A stretch of DNA of 64,000 nucleotides from Sphagnum compactum (GCA_965153455.1 OZ234497.1:12400001-12464000), one strand, 5' to 3'; counted from the stretch's first letter, positions 13,401 to 25,057 are shown. A program made the numbers and translations. Notes: generated from the sequence alone by a model not told the origin.

Positions 13401-14554
13401 CATTGCGATTATGTATAAAATTAATTAAATGTACGTGTGTTAAATGTATATAATACTATGTATCATTGAAAAGTTTTGTACATAATGTTATTATATGGTC
13501 ATACATAATATTTAATAAATTTAATACTTTATATATATATAATATGAAATGTCATTTTTAATTAAGATAAATGAGCATTTTTACATCTTATTTATGTTAG
13601 GGATAAACTATTTTGCATTAAAAAATGTTGCAAGTTGTCAAAACATATTTCCTTGTGAAGAAATATTTGTGAGTTGTTATTAACAACAAAATTAAAATAT
13701 GTTGTCTCTCAAATGAATTGGAATTTTATATGTTTGTTTATTACATATCTATAACCATTTCAAAAAACTTCACGAATAAATTCTCATTTGTTCCAATTTG
13801 AACAAAGAGTGAAAAAAAAATTAATTAAAAAATATATTTGTAAAAAATATATATATGTAATTATTATATATATGATCTTTTGACATCTTTTGTCACAATT
13901 TCAAACTATTAGTTAGTTGACAAATACAATGTATCATTTCTGTGGAGACCTTGGTTCAAACATGGATACCAACAAACAAATATAGTCCATATTTTTAGAA
14001 AATATTAATAATGTACTACAAAGATACATAATATAAACTTGAATTATTTATAAAATATTGCAAAATTTCATTGCCACATGTCAATTTTTAATTTGATCAA
14101 ATGTTGATAAATTTTTAATTGTTTGTAGCAATGGGTGTGTGTGAATTTCACTAAGTTTTTAGGGCCTTCCCTAATTTGAGGCTTGTAGCCCTATAGGCCT
14201 GACAATCGGGGGAGGCCCGTGGGACCCTAAACCCTAACATACATACTTACTTACTTACTTTGAATCCGATGGGGTATAAATTAGTAATGTGTAGATTGTC
14301 GGCACTAGGGGATGCACTAGATACACATTGGATAAATGATTGAACAAACACGTGAACGAGAATGATAATGTTGTTGTTCATTACATGTGCACATAGCACG
14401 ATACCAACGAAATAAATATACCCCCAAAAAGGCACTTGTGATCAGGACTCCTTTTTTGTACCCCTTTTTTTGCTCCTATAGAAAAATTCGTGAACTGAAA
14501 ATGTTATCTTCCTTAGCAATAGCAATGATGGGCATAAAATTGTGTTAAACTTAT

Positions 14555-14573
14555 GGGGGGGGGGGGGGGGGGG
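14555..14573. repeat. Homopolymer G tract, 19 nt
   Basis: An uninterrupted run of 19 G lies in AT-rich DNA. Similar tracts occur at 15079-15094 (C), 15205-15214 (G) and 19171-19185 (G). Confidence 0.9.
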
Positions 14574-15078
14574 AGCTTAAAAATATTGTCGATTTATTCT
14601 TCATTTGTTCATTCACAAATAGGCTTCATTGGGATAATGTTGGGAGTCACACTTTTTGCATACTTTTAAAAAATTCTTAGACCGAATTCTTTACATCCAC
14701 TCTAGCTAGGTTGGGTGAAGACCCTAAGAACCCCAATTGAAGACAAGGATCAAGGAAGTATACAATAATTCCAGGTTTAAAGTATGCTTGCTCCATTGTT
14801 TTTTCTCAAAAGAAATAATTTGAGGAGAAATTTTTGGAATTTTTTATAGTATAAATTCCACAAAATTTGCTAAGTTTTGGGGGGTGAAAAAAACCATTAC
14901 ACAAACAACAAACCCAAATTAGGCTATAGAACAAAGAAATTGTAACTACCACACATATAATTAAACCCAGATCCCAGATCTATACCACCCTTGAATCATG
15001 GGTAGTGGTGGGTAAGTTAGTTAGTTCTACCGCATAAATTGAGAGAATTGAGGAATGTTAGTGTCAGCACTAATATAG

Positions 15079-15094
15079 CCCCCCCCCCCCCCCC
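15079..15094. repeat. Homopolymer C tract, 16 nt
   Basis: An uninterrupted run of 16 C is followed by a short CA run. It lies about 100 bp before the tandem array that starts near 15182. Confidence 0.9.
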
Positions 15095-15181
15095 ACACAC
15101 CCCTTCTAAGTTCTAGGTAATTAGTATTGGGTGGGTATTTGATTTTCTTAATAACCTTGGGTGTGGGTTTTTTTCCCAAAA

Positions 15182-15862
15182 TTTAGAGATCAAGGAAGCT
15201 TGGTGGGGGGGGGGTTTTTTTTTTTGAAAATTTAAAAAAATTCTCGGAATCAAAGAACCTCGAGTTCCCGTTTTTTCAAACACATTCTGAAAAGAATTGG
15301 CGGCGGCTTTCATGAAATCAACTTTAGAGAACAAGGAAGCTTTGTGGGGGGTTTTTTTTAATTAAAAAAGTTCTTGGAATCAAAGAACCTTGGGTTTCTT
15401 TGATTTTGCCAAACACATTCCTAAAAGAATTGGCGATTTTCATGAAATAAAATTTAGAGATCAAGAAAGCTTTGTGGGTTTTGTTTTTATTTGAAAATTT
15501 AAAAATTCTCAGAATCAAAGAACCTTGGGTTTCTTTGATTTTGCCAAACACATTCCTAAAAGAATTGGCAATTTTCATGAAATAAAATTTAGAGATCAAG
15601 AAAGCTTTGTGGGTTTTTTTTTTTGTTGAAAATTTAAAAATTCTCAGAATCAAAGAACCTTGGATTTCTTTGATTTTGCCAAACACATTCCTAGAAAAAT
15701 TGGCAATTTTCATGAAATAAAATTTAGAGATCAAAGGAAGCTTTGTGGGGTTTTTCTTTTTTTTGTTAAATTGAAAAAATTCTCAGAATCAAAGAACCTT
15801 CGGGTTTTTATTTATTTTGCCAAACACAATCCTAAAAGAATTGGCGGTTTTCATGAAATAAC
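15182..15862. repeat. Tandem array, five copies of about 135 bp
   Basis: Units begin with TTTAGAG near 15182, 15323, 15453, 15588 and 15723. Each contains a GGAAGCTTTGTGGG-like segment, a T-run, AATCAAAGAACCTTGGGTTT, TTTTGCCAAACACATTCC and AATTGGC...TTTTCATGAAAT. Spacing is 130-141 bp; the middle copies are most alike and the first is most diverged. On the minus strand the middle units stay open as a repetitive ORF (15324-15734) because two periods are 135 bp, a multiple of three. That is probably incidental. Confidence 0.9.
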
Positions 15863-15869
15863 TTGAACT

Positions 15870-16600
15870 GGCAGTTTTCACAGAGGGATATTTGATGTGT
15901 TTTGAGATTTTTTTGAGATTTTTTGAGAACTGCAGTTATTAGAATCCCTTCTTTGATTTATTTTTTGTTTATCCAAAAGAACTGAGGGTATAAGATGCCA
16001 CAACCTAGTTCTTTGATTTTTTTTGGAGAACCATGGTTATATAATTTAAGGAGCCTCCCTAGTAAACCTCTAGTTATTTGGTGCCATTTTTAATGCCATG
16101 CAACATTTATTTTCCATAATTTTACCAGGGTGATCACCAGTGTTTTCTTTTCTTTCTTTTTTTTCCAAAAAATGGGAATTTTTGGAGAATTTTTTTTCCT
16201 AGTTTAAATTTCACTAATTTTGCTCCTTTTTTCTTTCAAAATTTGTGAAAAGCATAAAGCTTTGCTCTCTAAAGGTTGCCTCAAATTTTGGCATTGTGGG
16301 GAAGCTTGTGGGTGAAAGCATTAGGCATTAGGCTTCTCAAGCACCAAAATTCATAAGCCACATTCTAATTTCTCCCTTTTTTTATTGAAGGAAAGAAATT
16401 GCAAAAAATGGGAGAATTTTTTTTTTATAAATTATTTATAGTTTTGTGGTTTTGAAAGTTTGGCGATTTTTTTTTTAATTGCACTTTTTTCGAATTACAC
16501 TAAAAAAACGAAAATTTCCTATCTCTTCCAATTTGTTTTTGTCGACAAGTGGCCAAAAAATACATTCACTGGTTGGGCGGCCTTAAAAAGGCTCACAAAA
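15870..16600. other. Gene-free T-rich stretch upstream of the DUF1685 locus
   Basis: There are long T-runs and short open frames only. It forms the distal upstream flank of the DUF1685 gene. Confidence 0.4.
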
Positions 16601-16683
16601 TTCCACTACCATTGGACCGGCGGAGACAAGAGCGCCTGATACCGGGTATGAATCCGGGTGTCTGAGCACGGCGCCAAAGCGCG

Positions 16684-16714
<31 letters not shown>
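16684..16714 (+). repeat. GA microsatellite
   Basis: A (GA)n run of about 15 units with one AT interruption. Such GA/CT repeats are common in plant core promoters and 5' leaders. It lies about 720 bp upstream of the DUF1685 start codon. Confidence 0.9.
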
Positions 16715-17430
16715 CGCGCAGCGCGTCCTTCGTCATCGTCGTCTTCTTCCTCCTCCTCTCGTTGTCGACTCCCCGCTCCGCCATCGCTTCTTGTTCCTCT
16801 TATAATTCTCTTCTGTGGTCCTTTTGTAGATGACAGAGTGGTTTTGGAGCTTCTCCCTGTGTCTGCCTCCAAATTTTCTTCCGTAGGAACTTCTTTTCTC
16901 AGTACCCATTTTGCTCCTGTTGTACAGTTTTCTCAGCTCTAGGTGTTTTCTCGTATCGGATATAGTCTTGTCGTCAGAAGAATTGTGTGTGAAATTCTTC
17001 TTTTCCTTCTGTCATCGTCTTGAATTTCGCTGATTATTCTCCTGAACCTTCCTTTACTGGACGTCGAAAAAACCTCAATCCTCAAGCAGTTGAATGCTTC
17101 TGTCCCTTGGTGCAGCGGTTTTGAGAAACGTTGGTGATTCGGTGAAGAGCTGTGTCTTCCCTTCTTCTTCTTCTTCTTCTTGTGTTGTGTGTGCTGCCGT
17201 GTTGCGACGTCCAGCGAGCTTACTATGAGCTTTATAGCGGATCCTAATAAGCTAAATTTGTAAAGAAATTGTTGGAATGCCATACATAGCTAGTAATCTC
17301 GAGCCCCAGGAAGACCGCGTTAAGAAGACGAGGAAGTCTTGCGGGGAGAAAAATTTGAGGAGAAGAGAAGAGAGGAGAGGAGAGAAAGAGACGGAATCAG
17401 ACGGAAGAGAAGTCTAGCTCCAGTAAAGAT
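16700..17430 (+). promoter_or_regulatory. Probable promoter-proximal region / 5' leader of the DUF1685 gene
   Basis: The GA microsatellite is followed by CT/TTC-rich, relatively GC-rich sequence (TTC runs at 16740-16760 and 17160-17180) and GAGA-rich sequence just before the start codon (17350-17400). This composition is typical of plant 5' leaders and differs from the AT-rich DNA on both sides. I cannot place the transcription start and saw no clear TATA box. A 94-codon frame at 16658-16942 encodes low-complexity Arg/Glu and Ser runs from the microsatellites and is treated as leader. Confidence 0.45.
17277..17417 (+). other. Upstream ORF, 46 codons
   Basis: An ATG at 17277 opens a 46-codon frame rich in Arg, Lys and Glu. 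It ends at a TAG at 17415-17417, only 13 bp before the main ATG at 17431. It would lie in the 5' leader, so it could reduce translation of the main ORF. No conservation evidence is available. Confidence 0.35.
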
Positions 17431-18759
17431 ATGAGAGAGACGGGAACGAACTCGCCGATGCTGCTCCGGGGATTGGAGATCATGATCCGAGAGAGCTTCG
17501 CAGGCTCAGGAAGGGTGGGGCCTGGAGCTTCCAGCGACAAGGAGGATGTCGCAGAGGAGAGGGAGCTGTCCGATCTTTGTACGCTAGGAGAAAAGGACAA
17601 CGAGGAGGAGGAGCATCAGGAGAACGCGACAGAAGAAGCAACGGACGAGGAGGCGGGGAAGAAGCACAGGGACAGGCTCTTGACGGAGGCGGAGACAATG
17701 ACCGTGAATCGCGAAGAGAATAACAGAAGAAGAGTGGCCAGAAGCAGCGGCTGCGTAGCAGTAGGGAGGAGCGTATCTGATTGCGGCGACAGAAGAACCT
17801 ACTCCTCCTCCTCCTCCTGGCCAGCAGCAGCAGCAGCGCTACACGGGACGACAAGCTCCAGGAACAGGAGCCTGACAGACGAAGACATGGAAGAGCTCAG
17901 GGGTTGCATTGACCTGGGATTTGGATTCAGCAACGACGAGAAGGATATGGAGCTTTGCAACACCCTACCAGCTCTGGAGCTTTGTTATGCCATCACCAAG
18001 CGATACAATGACGTGGTGGGCAGGACTTCTTCTTCTTCTTCTTCACCCACCACCATTTCCACTTCTCAAAGCAGCAGCAGCAGCAGCAGCAGCAGCTCTA
18101 GCTCCTTTGATCATCATTCCAGCAATGGCAGCAGCTTGCAAAGCTCCCCTCCTCCTGTGGATTCTTGGCGCATTTCCAGTCCTGGTAATAAATTCTTCCC
18201 ATCATTTCTTCAAGCTTTTTCCTCAACATATCTTGTGAGATCCTGGTAACAATCCCTCAAGCATTCCATTCCAGAGTCTATCACTTCTACATAAGATTTG
18301 TTGGGATCTGTTATGTGCAATTCTTTGGTGCCATCATCCCTAGTATTCCAGAATGCAATTCTTTTGCATTCTGTCAAGCTTTTTCCTCAATATCTCTTGT
18401 ACTCACAGTTCTAATTGTGAGATCCTGGTAGTTACACTCCATCTTGTTTAATCCTGAGTCTCACAAGCTATGTCAACATATCTTGTGAGATCCTAGTAAC
18501 AAATCCATGGAGCATTCCATTGCAGAGTCTCTCACTTATACAAGAGATTTGTCAGAATCTTTCATGTGGGATTGATTCTTGGGTGCCATCAGATCCCTAG
18601 TAGCCAAAGTGTTAAACAAACAAACATCAAAGAGCTGAGTATTTTATTATTTTTTTGGCGTGATATTGGTGAAATGCAGGTGATAATCCATCACAAGTGA
18701 AGACGAGGTTGCGGCATTGGGCACAAGCAGTTGCATGCACTGTACGACAATCTTCTTAG
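17431..18759 (+). CDS. DUF1685-family protein, two exons
   Basis: The model joins 17431-18184 and 18680-18759 (GT-AG intron) and gives 277 aa. DUF1685 is a land-plant family of unknown biochemical role, so I assign no function. Residues 1-100 are acidic and charged. Residues 148-190 carry the family core: LTDEDMEELRG, a GFGF motif, then LCNTLPALELCYAITKRY. Residues 200-225 are poly-Ser, encoded by TTC and AGC microsatellites. The second exon supplies the conserved end: WRISSPGDNP followed by a segment with RLRHWAQAVACTVR. Without splicing, the frame runs past the donor and loses this tail, which strongly supports the intron. No signal peptide or membrane segment is evident. The ATG at 17431 is the first in the frame after the uORF. 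The intron carries an internal direct repeat. A third exon is unlikely because the tail ends like known members. Confidence 0.9.
18223..18602 (+). repeat. Direct repeat inside the DUF1685 intron
   Basis: Copies at 18223-18345 and 18473-18602 share TCAACATATCTTGTGAGATC, the segment GCATTCCATTNCAGAGTCT, and a GGTGCCATC...ATCCCTAGTA end. A shorter third piece lies at about 18387-18432. All lie within the single intron. Confidence 0.8.
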
Positions 18760-19780
18760 GGGAAGTTTTGATGCTCACATACATACAAGGACTTTCTGAA
18801 TCCTGCACCCAGTGAAGGTGGCTTTTTCTTGAGTGATGACAACTTTCTCACAAGTTGGAGGTGGTTGTTTGTGGATTTAGAAGTGGATGCAACTTTCATT
18901 CTGTATCCAAGTTGTGAATGGGGACCTTGGAGTCAGCTTTTGTACTTACGAGACCAGCATGAAGTGAAGATTTTTTCCCCTACAAAGAGACTAACCTAAC
19001 ATCATACTTTAGTGTGCATCTGGGGAGAGCCCCAATTTCAAAACTGGTTTACAGAGAAAAACCCATCAAATGTGACTGTCAGAGTGTCATGCATATCATG
19101 AAAAGAGAGAAAGATGGAGGAATTGATGTTCTAGAAACTATAAACAGATGGTGATGGGTGGCAAAGGGTTGGGGGGGGGGGGGGGAGGTAGTCTAATGCC
19201 ACAAGGAGATTAATGTGTTTTGGGCAGGGGAGGAACTGAATCTCACAAGGAGATTAAGGTGTTTTTTTTGGGGGGGTGGTGGGTTGTGGTGTGTGTAGAG
19301 TGATGGGATAGAAGTAGTGAAATTTCTCGTACTTTGGTAGAACCGCTTGTATTGTCTATTGGAGGTTTTCAAGAAGATTGGTAAATTGTCATTTTTCCAT
19401 CTATTTTCCTCATTGTCTCTTTAGGGCACATTTTCACACTGTTCAAATGTGTGTGCTGTGCAAAGACAAATCAACCAGGAACACCACCACAAACTGGAGA
19501 CCATATGGTTCTCTGGTTACACAACTCAAAACCCCTCTGTATGCCATGAAAAATGTACCACAGTCTGTGCATTCCAACATCATCTTGCATGCAACCTGAA
19601 CAGAAAGTCTGAATTTTGTGCACACAAAACAAATTGAGTAAGTATTATTTCATGTGAAGCAGCTGCTGTTAAAAATAGAGCATGACAAAATATATTCGTA
19701 CTAATGAACTGTCAAGGGTGCCTTGAACAAGGGTGAGTTAGAACTCCTGCTCTGGAGAATTCAATCCTATTTTTAAATAT
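18760..19780. other. Downstream flank of the DUF1685 gene
   Basis: The first few hundred bases are probably 3' UTR. A run of 15 G lies at 19171-19185 and a near copy of TCTCACAAGGAGATTAA follows around 19240. Short frames at 19378-19637 overlap on both strands and are not supported as genes. Confidence 0.35.
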
Positions 19781-19789
19781 TCTACAAAA

Positions 19790-20490
19790 GATTTGAAGGA
19801 GATTAACATGTTTTTTGAACAAGCTAGCCACAATGCTATTACATGGTTAGGAATTTTGGAAGGACTCACCAACCTAAGTGTTGAGTGTGAGAAGACCAAA
19901 CATAACTTGTATGAAACCAATAACCAATTGCAAACCCATAACGTAGAATTGACCATTGTGCAACAAACTTTGAAAAATCATGAAAAGGAGTTGGCTACAA
20001 TTAAGGTGCAATTTATTAAGGTTTAATTTGATAACTAGAACCTATCCATGAAGATGAATCAAGCAAAGCAAGTTGTAAGGAAAGCAAAATATATTCAAGA
20101 ATACAATGAACTTAATAAGCTTAATTGGAAGATTTGCAATGATCTAAAGCATTTTTTGAGTGAGCATGAAAGGATGATTTGATATTACAACAAGATGGAA
20201 CAATCTAGCATGCAATAGGAGAAAACCATAATAGGTTTGGAACAAACTTGTCAAGAGCAAAAATATCAACCATTTGTTGCAAACATTGAATTGGAAAAAC
20301 AAACCCAAGCTTTAAATGCTCGAATCCAAGATTGGAAAGGCAAATTGGAGATGACAAAGGTACAATTGAGCAAACCAATTCAAGTTCCACCTATCAAAAT
20401 GCATAATAAGGTCCAAATGACATTTGACAAACTAATGTGTTTACTTTGCATTTAAGGTCATTTTGCCAAAAATACATGTTTTCATAAAAA
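19790..20490 (+). pseudogene. Gag-like coiled-coil remnant of an LTR element
   Basis: A mostly open plus-strand region, interrupted by stops (for example near 20025 and 20180), encodes a Gln/Glu/Lys-rich coiled coil at 19793-20026 and 20237-20455. It ends in a Cys-x2-Cys...Gly-His...Cys arrangement near 20440-20475 that resembles a decayed zinc knuckle. About 1.4 kb further on there is a polypurine tract and an LTR-like start, so this is probably a fragment of a retroelement lacking recognisable pol. It could instead be the coiled-coil part of an accessory retroelement ORF. Confidence 0.4.
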
Positions 20491-21396
20491 AGAATTTTCA
20501 AATGAAATATTTTGAAACTTTTTAAGTATTTTATTTATAATTGCCCCAATATGTCATTTTTTTTAACAATCAATTTTGAATGAATACAAATTTTTGAAAG
20601 TGTACAAATTTTGTCAAATTTTGTATTTCATTTTGAAAAATTGTCACAATTTCAAATCATACCAAAACATGTTAACATTTTCAAGTTTAATTTCTTATAT
20701 TATAAGCTACAACTTTTTTTTAAACAACATAAACATTGCATCACATTTACATTTATTAAAGGACTCATGAACTTTTAGAAACCCTTAAATTTTGATAAGC
20801 ACAAAATTGAAAAAATATGAAAATATGAGTGTTTTTTAGATGTGTTTAATGTTACCCTACTATTATAAAAAAAATTGAAGATCAAAGAAATTGTATTATG
20901 AAAACTAAATGGCCCTTTGTGAAAGTAGTGTTATTTAATGAAATTATTAATTTGTTCAAACCAAACTTTGATATTGGAAGATTTTTTGAATCATTTAAAA
21001 AAAATCACTATCCATATTATTTGATAAGCACAACTTTTCATGATTCACATGCCATTAAAGTGGCACCACATAGATGAATGTACCAAGAATTACCAAAAAA
21101 TTGATGTTTTGACATTAATTTAGGTTCATTTGAACCCATTTAAGTTCATTTGCACCCAATAGGTTGAAGGAATTTGAGGAATTGTTGTTGGACAACACTT
21201 TGTTCAAAGCATAGAATCAAACTTTGGGGGATAAAAATCCCAAGTGGAAAAAGTGGCGGTAGATAGTGGAAGAGTTCATGGAAGAGCAAATCCAATAGAA
21301 CATGGAATTGGCTAAAGCCGATGAACATGATTATTAACTAGAGTTGCAAGCCTATCAAATCACCTTTTCAATTTCAAATATGAACCACCCTCTTTT

Positions 21397-21669
21397 GTGT
21401 ATGTGGAAATTGGAACCAGTACCAAGACAATAGGTGCAACATCATCTACCTTTAGACCTGCTCGAAGGGAGCAACCTATTGTTACCATTAAACCAGTTAA
21501 TCAAATTAGAGGAGAAACAAGTTTAGAAATCATACCTTTACCTATGATGACCTTAGTTGTACATGTTAAAAATATTCTTGAACCTATTGTTGCACCAACC
21601 CTAGTGGTTAGTACCAAGGTAGGAACCTTAGAGTTTCTAACTACTACCATACCTTTGACCCCACCTTAG
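21397..21669 (+). other. Open segment of 90 codons, probably retroelement-derived
   Basis: A Thr/Pro/Val-rich open frame lies between the coiled-coil remnant and the polypurine tract. I recognise no domain. Its place just before a PPT suggests the C-terminal end of the same decayed element. Confidence 0.25.
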
Positions 21670-21882
21670 ATAGGTGTAGCTCTAGAGATTATTTATTCTC
21701 CAACACACCTCACGCATCAAAGGTATTTGCTACACCTATAACAACCTTTAAGGAGAGACCTGTTCAACTAAAGGCTACATCAAAAATAGGTATTCAACCC
21801 ATGAGTAATATTGAATTTGTGGAGATGACTACCACCATACTAGTTGAAGAAACCTAGGACTAACTATTGAATTAATGTAGTT

Positions 21883-22400
21883 TTAAAGGGGGATAATGTT
21901 ACCCAGATTTTTGTAACACATGACTTAACCTAACCTATGACAAAACCTAACCAATTACAAAATCTAACAAGTAACATTATAACAAGTGAGGTGACAGGTT
22001 GAACAAGTGGTTAATCAACCGATAGTTTGCAAAATTGGTGGTTGATAGAAAAGGTAGGTTAATGAACACGTAATTAAAAACATGCAAAATTTTGAATTTT
22101 TTTGGGTTGTTAGTGTATATACTAGCTAATGATTATTTAAATGGTCTATTCAAGCTATTTACATTTTGAATTAGTTTGTGTATAAATAGGAGAAGAGAAA
22201 AGATTAATTTGTTGTTAATGAATGCCTTGTTTACACGCAGTGATTTCCTACCAATGATATTCTTGTTCACTATGAAAAAAAAGGGGTGTTTTGCAACTAG
22301 CCTTGCAATTCAATTTTTGAGTTACAGACGACACTTGCAACTCATTGTATTTACACATGATGAGTGCTAACAAACAAGTTGCACGAGTTGCAAAGTTGTA
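21883..22400 (+). mobile_element. Polypurine tract and LTR-like 5' end
   Basis: AAAGGGGGATAA (about 21885-21896) is immediately followed by TGTTACCC. This is the arrangement of a PPT and 3' LTR start in Ty3-type elements. A TATA-like TATAAATAGG lies near 22180, as expected inside an LTR. I could not find the matching LTR end or a second copy, so the right border is arbitrary. Confidence 0.4.
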
Positions 22401-22734
22401 ACTCACTGTATATACGATGCAACTCATTACAACTCAATTACAACTCAATCAAAATAACTCATTTTCAACTATTATGCAACTCCATTATAATTGCACCCAT
22501 GATGTCATGTTGATGTCATTGATTGTCATCCATCTATTAAAATTTGACACGTGACACTATGAAATTTTTTTAACATAAAAATAGTTTTTTTTGGAAATAT
22601 TCATCTCCATCGTTCATTATGATTATCAATGATGGTCCAAGATTGTGACACATGACACAATAAAAAATTGTCATATGACATATTAATTATATTTTGGAAT
22701 AAATAAATTTAAAAATAATTTTATTTTAATAGTT

Positions 22735-22850
22735 AGGTAGGTTGTACATAACCATAGGTAGGTAGGTTAGTAAATCTTAAGACCTACGTACCTATGTATT
22801 TACTTAGAACATACCTACCTACCTACATAGGTAGGTAGAAAAATAAAAGA
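22735..22850. repeat. TAGG/CCTA microsatellite with internal inversion
   Basis: GGTAGGTAGG-type repeats (22735-22780) are followed by the opposite orientation (CTACCTACCTA near 22812-22830) and then forward again. The stretch is partly self-complementary. Confidence 0.75.
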
Positions 22851-24640
22851 ATAGTCATGAATTTTTTATAAAAAAATTTACGTTTTGCCTTTAGGTTAAG
22901 CTTTTTTGAACTCGTCCCAAAATGGCACGTATTTTAATGTGAAAATATGAGAAAACAAGTTTTCTTTATATAGATTCGAAAACAAAGCATATGGGTTAAA
23001 TCTTTTAATTGTTCCTTAGTTACAAATTAAGTTGTAATTGAGTTGCAACTATAACACTTAAATGTTCAGGGCGAACCAAATCCAAAGGAACTTGAAGTCA
23101 ATCAATTCAGCCCCAGTTTTATTGGTCATTTTCTTTTGGTGTTACCCTTAGCCTGATTCGCGGCCACAACAACTTTGTCTCTATGAAAGCACGGAGGAAG
23201 GGGGGCCTACCCAGAGCGTTATAGGGCGGGAAAAGTTCATTTTAAGATAAATATATAGTAAGCAGTTCAATTTACCGGATATCAGGACGGGTCTTTGCCT
23301 CCATTGTTTTTGGTGTTTATACAAAACTTGAAACCCTTTTATTGCCACCTCTGGGGCACTAAAAGTTGTCAAAAACGGAATAGAATTGAGAAAATTATGG
23401 CCCCCCGAAATAGAGGGGGTCAAAAACTCAAAAAAACAACCATTGAATGTTACAAAGGCCAATTCCCAAACACCTAAAAAAATCCTTGAATGTTGTTCTA
23501 TTGCTATTAAAGTTCAAAGATGATTTGGAAAACTTCAAATGGCATTCCTATAACACTTTAAATCATTTAAATGAATAAGAAATTAAAAAGTTATGAGGTT
23601 TGAAAATAAGAGGGGTCCAAAGAGGAAAAAAAAGGAACAAAAAATGTTTTGTAAGTTGGAAAGCTTATTTCTCTTCTTGTTGTTTTTTCATTATTCCTTT
23701 TCCTTTACATTTCAAAGATGATTTTAAAATCTTGAAGTGACATTTGCATAACATTTTAAATCACTCAATATGAAACACATATGATGAAGATATAAATAAT
23801 TAATGAACATGTATTTTTATTAAATTATAAGTAGTTGTATTATAATCATAACATAGTTGAATAACAATATTTTAATAATGGTGCACTAATGGTTGGGCTA
23901 ATTGTATGAATGGGAATTATAATAAAAAATTAATTGCAAATGTATTCAATAATGGGTGGTGGAAACTTGGACACATGGCATGATCACATGTATGTACATT
24001 GTACTTAATTGCAACACGGTTGTTGCTTTAGTGGCACATTTATAATAAGTATAAAGTAGTTGCCACATGCAACTACAATGCAACTCCAAAAAAAGTCAAA
24101 CATGGTTGATTACATATATGTATGTATGATGTGTATAAATTATCGTATAGAATACCCCTGTTCAACTCACTTGCAACCATAATACAACTAACTAATTTTT
24201 TGACGTGACAATTTATTTATTAATACATCCTATTTATAGGTGGATAGTTGCACACTAATTGTAATACCCAAGAGATAGTTGCAAAATTGTATATGAGTTG
24301 GCTTTTGAATTTTAGTTGTAAGGTAGTGTGGTTTCAATGGACACAATTTTTCATAATGATTACCAGTTGTGGCCACATATATCATGTGTCTTGCATTACA
24401 TATTGTGCAAATTCTCACCGATGTTGCTAGGTTACTAGTTGTAAGGAAGCATTTCATCTTGCTTGGTTGTAATCCATTAGTGTTCGACTTTTGAATGAAG
24501 ATGCGCTAACCTACTTGAGAGCCTAATCATGACCAATGCTTGTCATGGCTACAAAGATTGAAGGAAGAGGCTTATGTTTCAAATGAGTTTTTGCTTGAAG
24601 CTTAAGGCCCTAAACCTTAAATTTATGTTTCATTCCAAAG
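22850..24640. other. Gene-free stretch with many TGCAACT/AGTTGCA motifs
   Basis: No protein remnant was recognised. The motif TGCAACT or its complement recurs (near 23051, 24062, 24079, 24248 and 24278), continuing a cluster that begins near 22297. A less AT-rich block at about 23110-23460 may be a piece of an unidentified repeat. Confidence 0.35.
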
Positions 24641-24649
24641 TCTAGTGGA

Positions 24650-25057
24650 AGTCCATAGTTGATGTCCATTACAAGTCCAAATTATGATGTGGATGACAAC
24701 TATACAAGTCTAGTGTAAGTCTAAAGATTTGATGTCCATTGAGAATTCAAATTTTTTATGTGGATGATAATTACACAAGTTTAGTGTAAGTTTAAAGATT
24801 TAATGTCCATTGAAAGTTTAGATTCTTCAATTTTTAGTGCAGCTCTGTCCAAGTCCAATGGAAGTCCAGAGTTTAATGTCCATTAAAATTCTATATTATG
24901 ATTATGTGTAATTATATATATCCAATTTTTATTATGGATGACAACTATACAAATCTAATGTAAATGTAGAGATTTGATGTCCATTAAAAGTTTAGATTCT
25001 GATGTGGATGATAACTATACAAGTTTAATGTAACTTTAGAAATTTAATGTCCATTAA
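24650..25057. repeat. Degenerate tandem repeat array, left part
   Basis: At least six copies of a 65-100 bp unit built around GATTTNATGTCCATT, a TAGATTCT-like segment and GATGTGGATGACAACTATAC. The array is cut at 25057 by the LTR element and resumes at 37803. Confidence 0.8.

Larger units (their letters stand above)
7430..15100. other. Gene-free AT-rich stretch
   Basis: No gene could be supported. Short telomere-like pieces occur at about 7619-7636 and 14222-14236 (two adjacent TTTAGGG-type units). A run of 12 C lies at 9303-9314. From about 8.5 to 11 kb there are scattered open segments on both strands that match nothing I know. From 12.4 to 14.1 kb the sequence is very AT-rich with ATAT tracts. 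Confidence 0.4.

Noticed and set aside
16658-16942. Plus-strand ORF of 94 codons over the GA repeat
   Set aside because: Its coding is dominated by microsatellite-derived Arg-Glu and Ser runs, and overlapping minus-strand frames are equally open. It fits a 5' leader better than a gene.
20849-20870. A second TGTTACCCT start that might pair with the LTR start at 21897
   Set aside because: Similarity ends after about 8 bases, so it is not an LTR copy.
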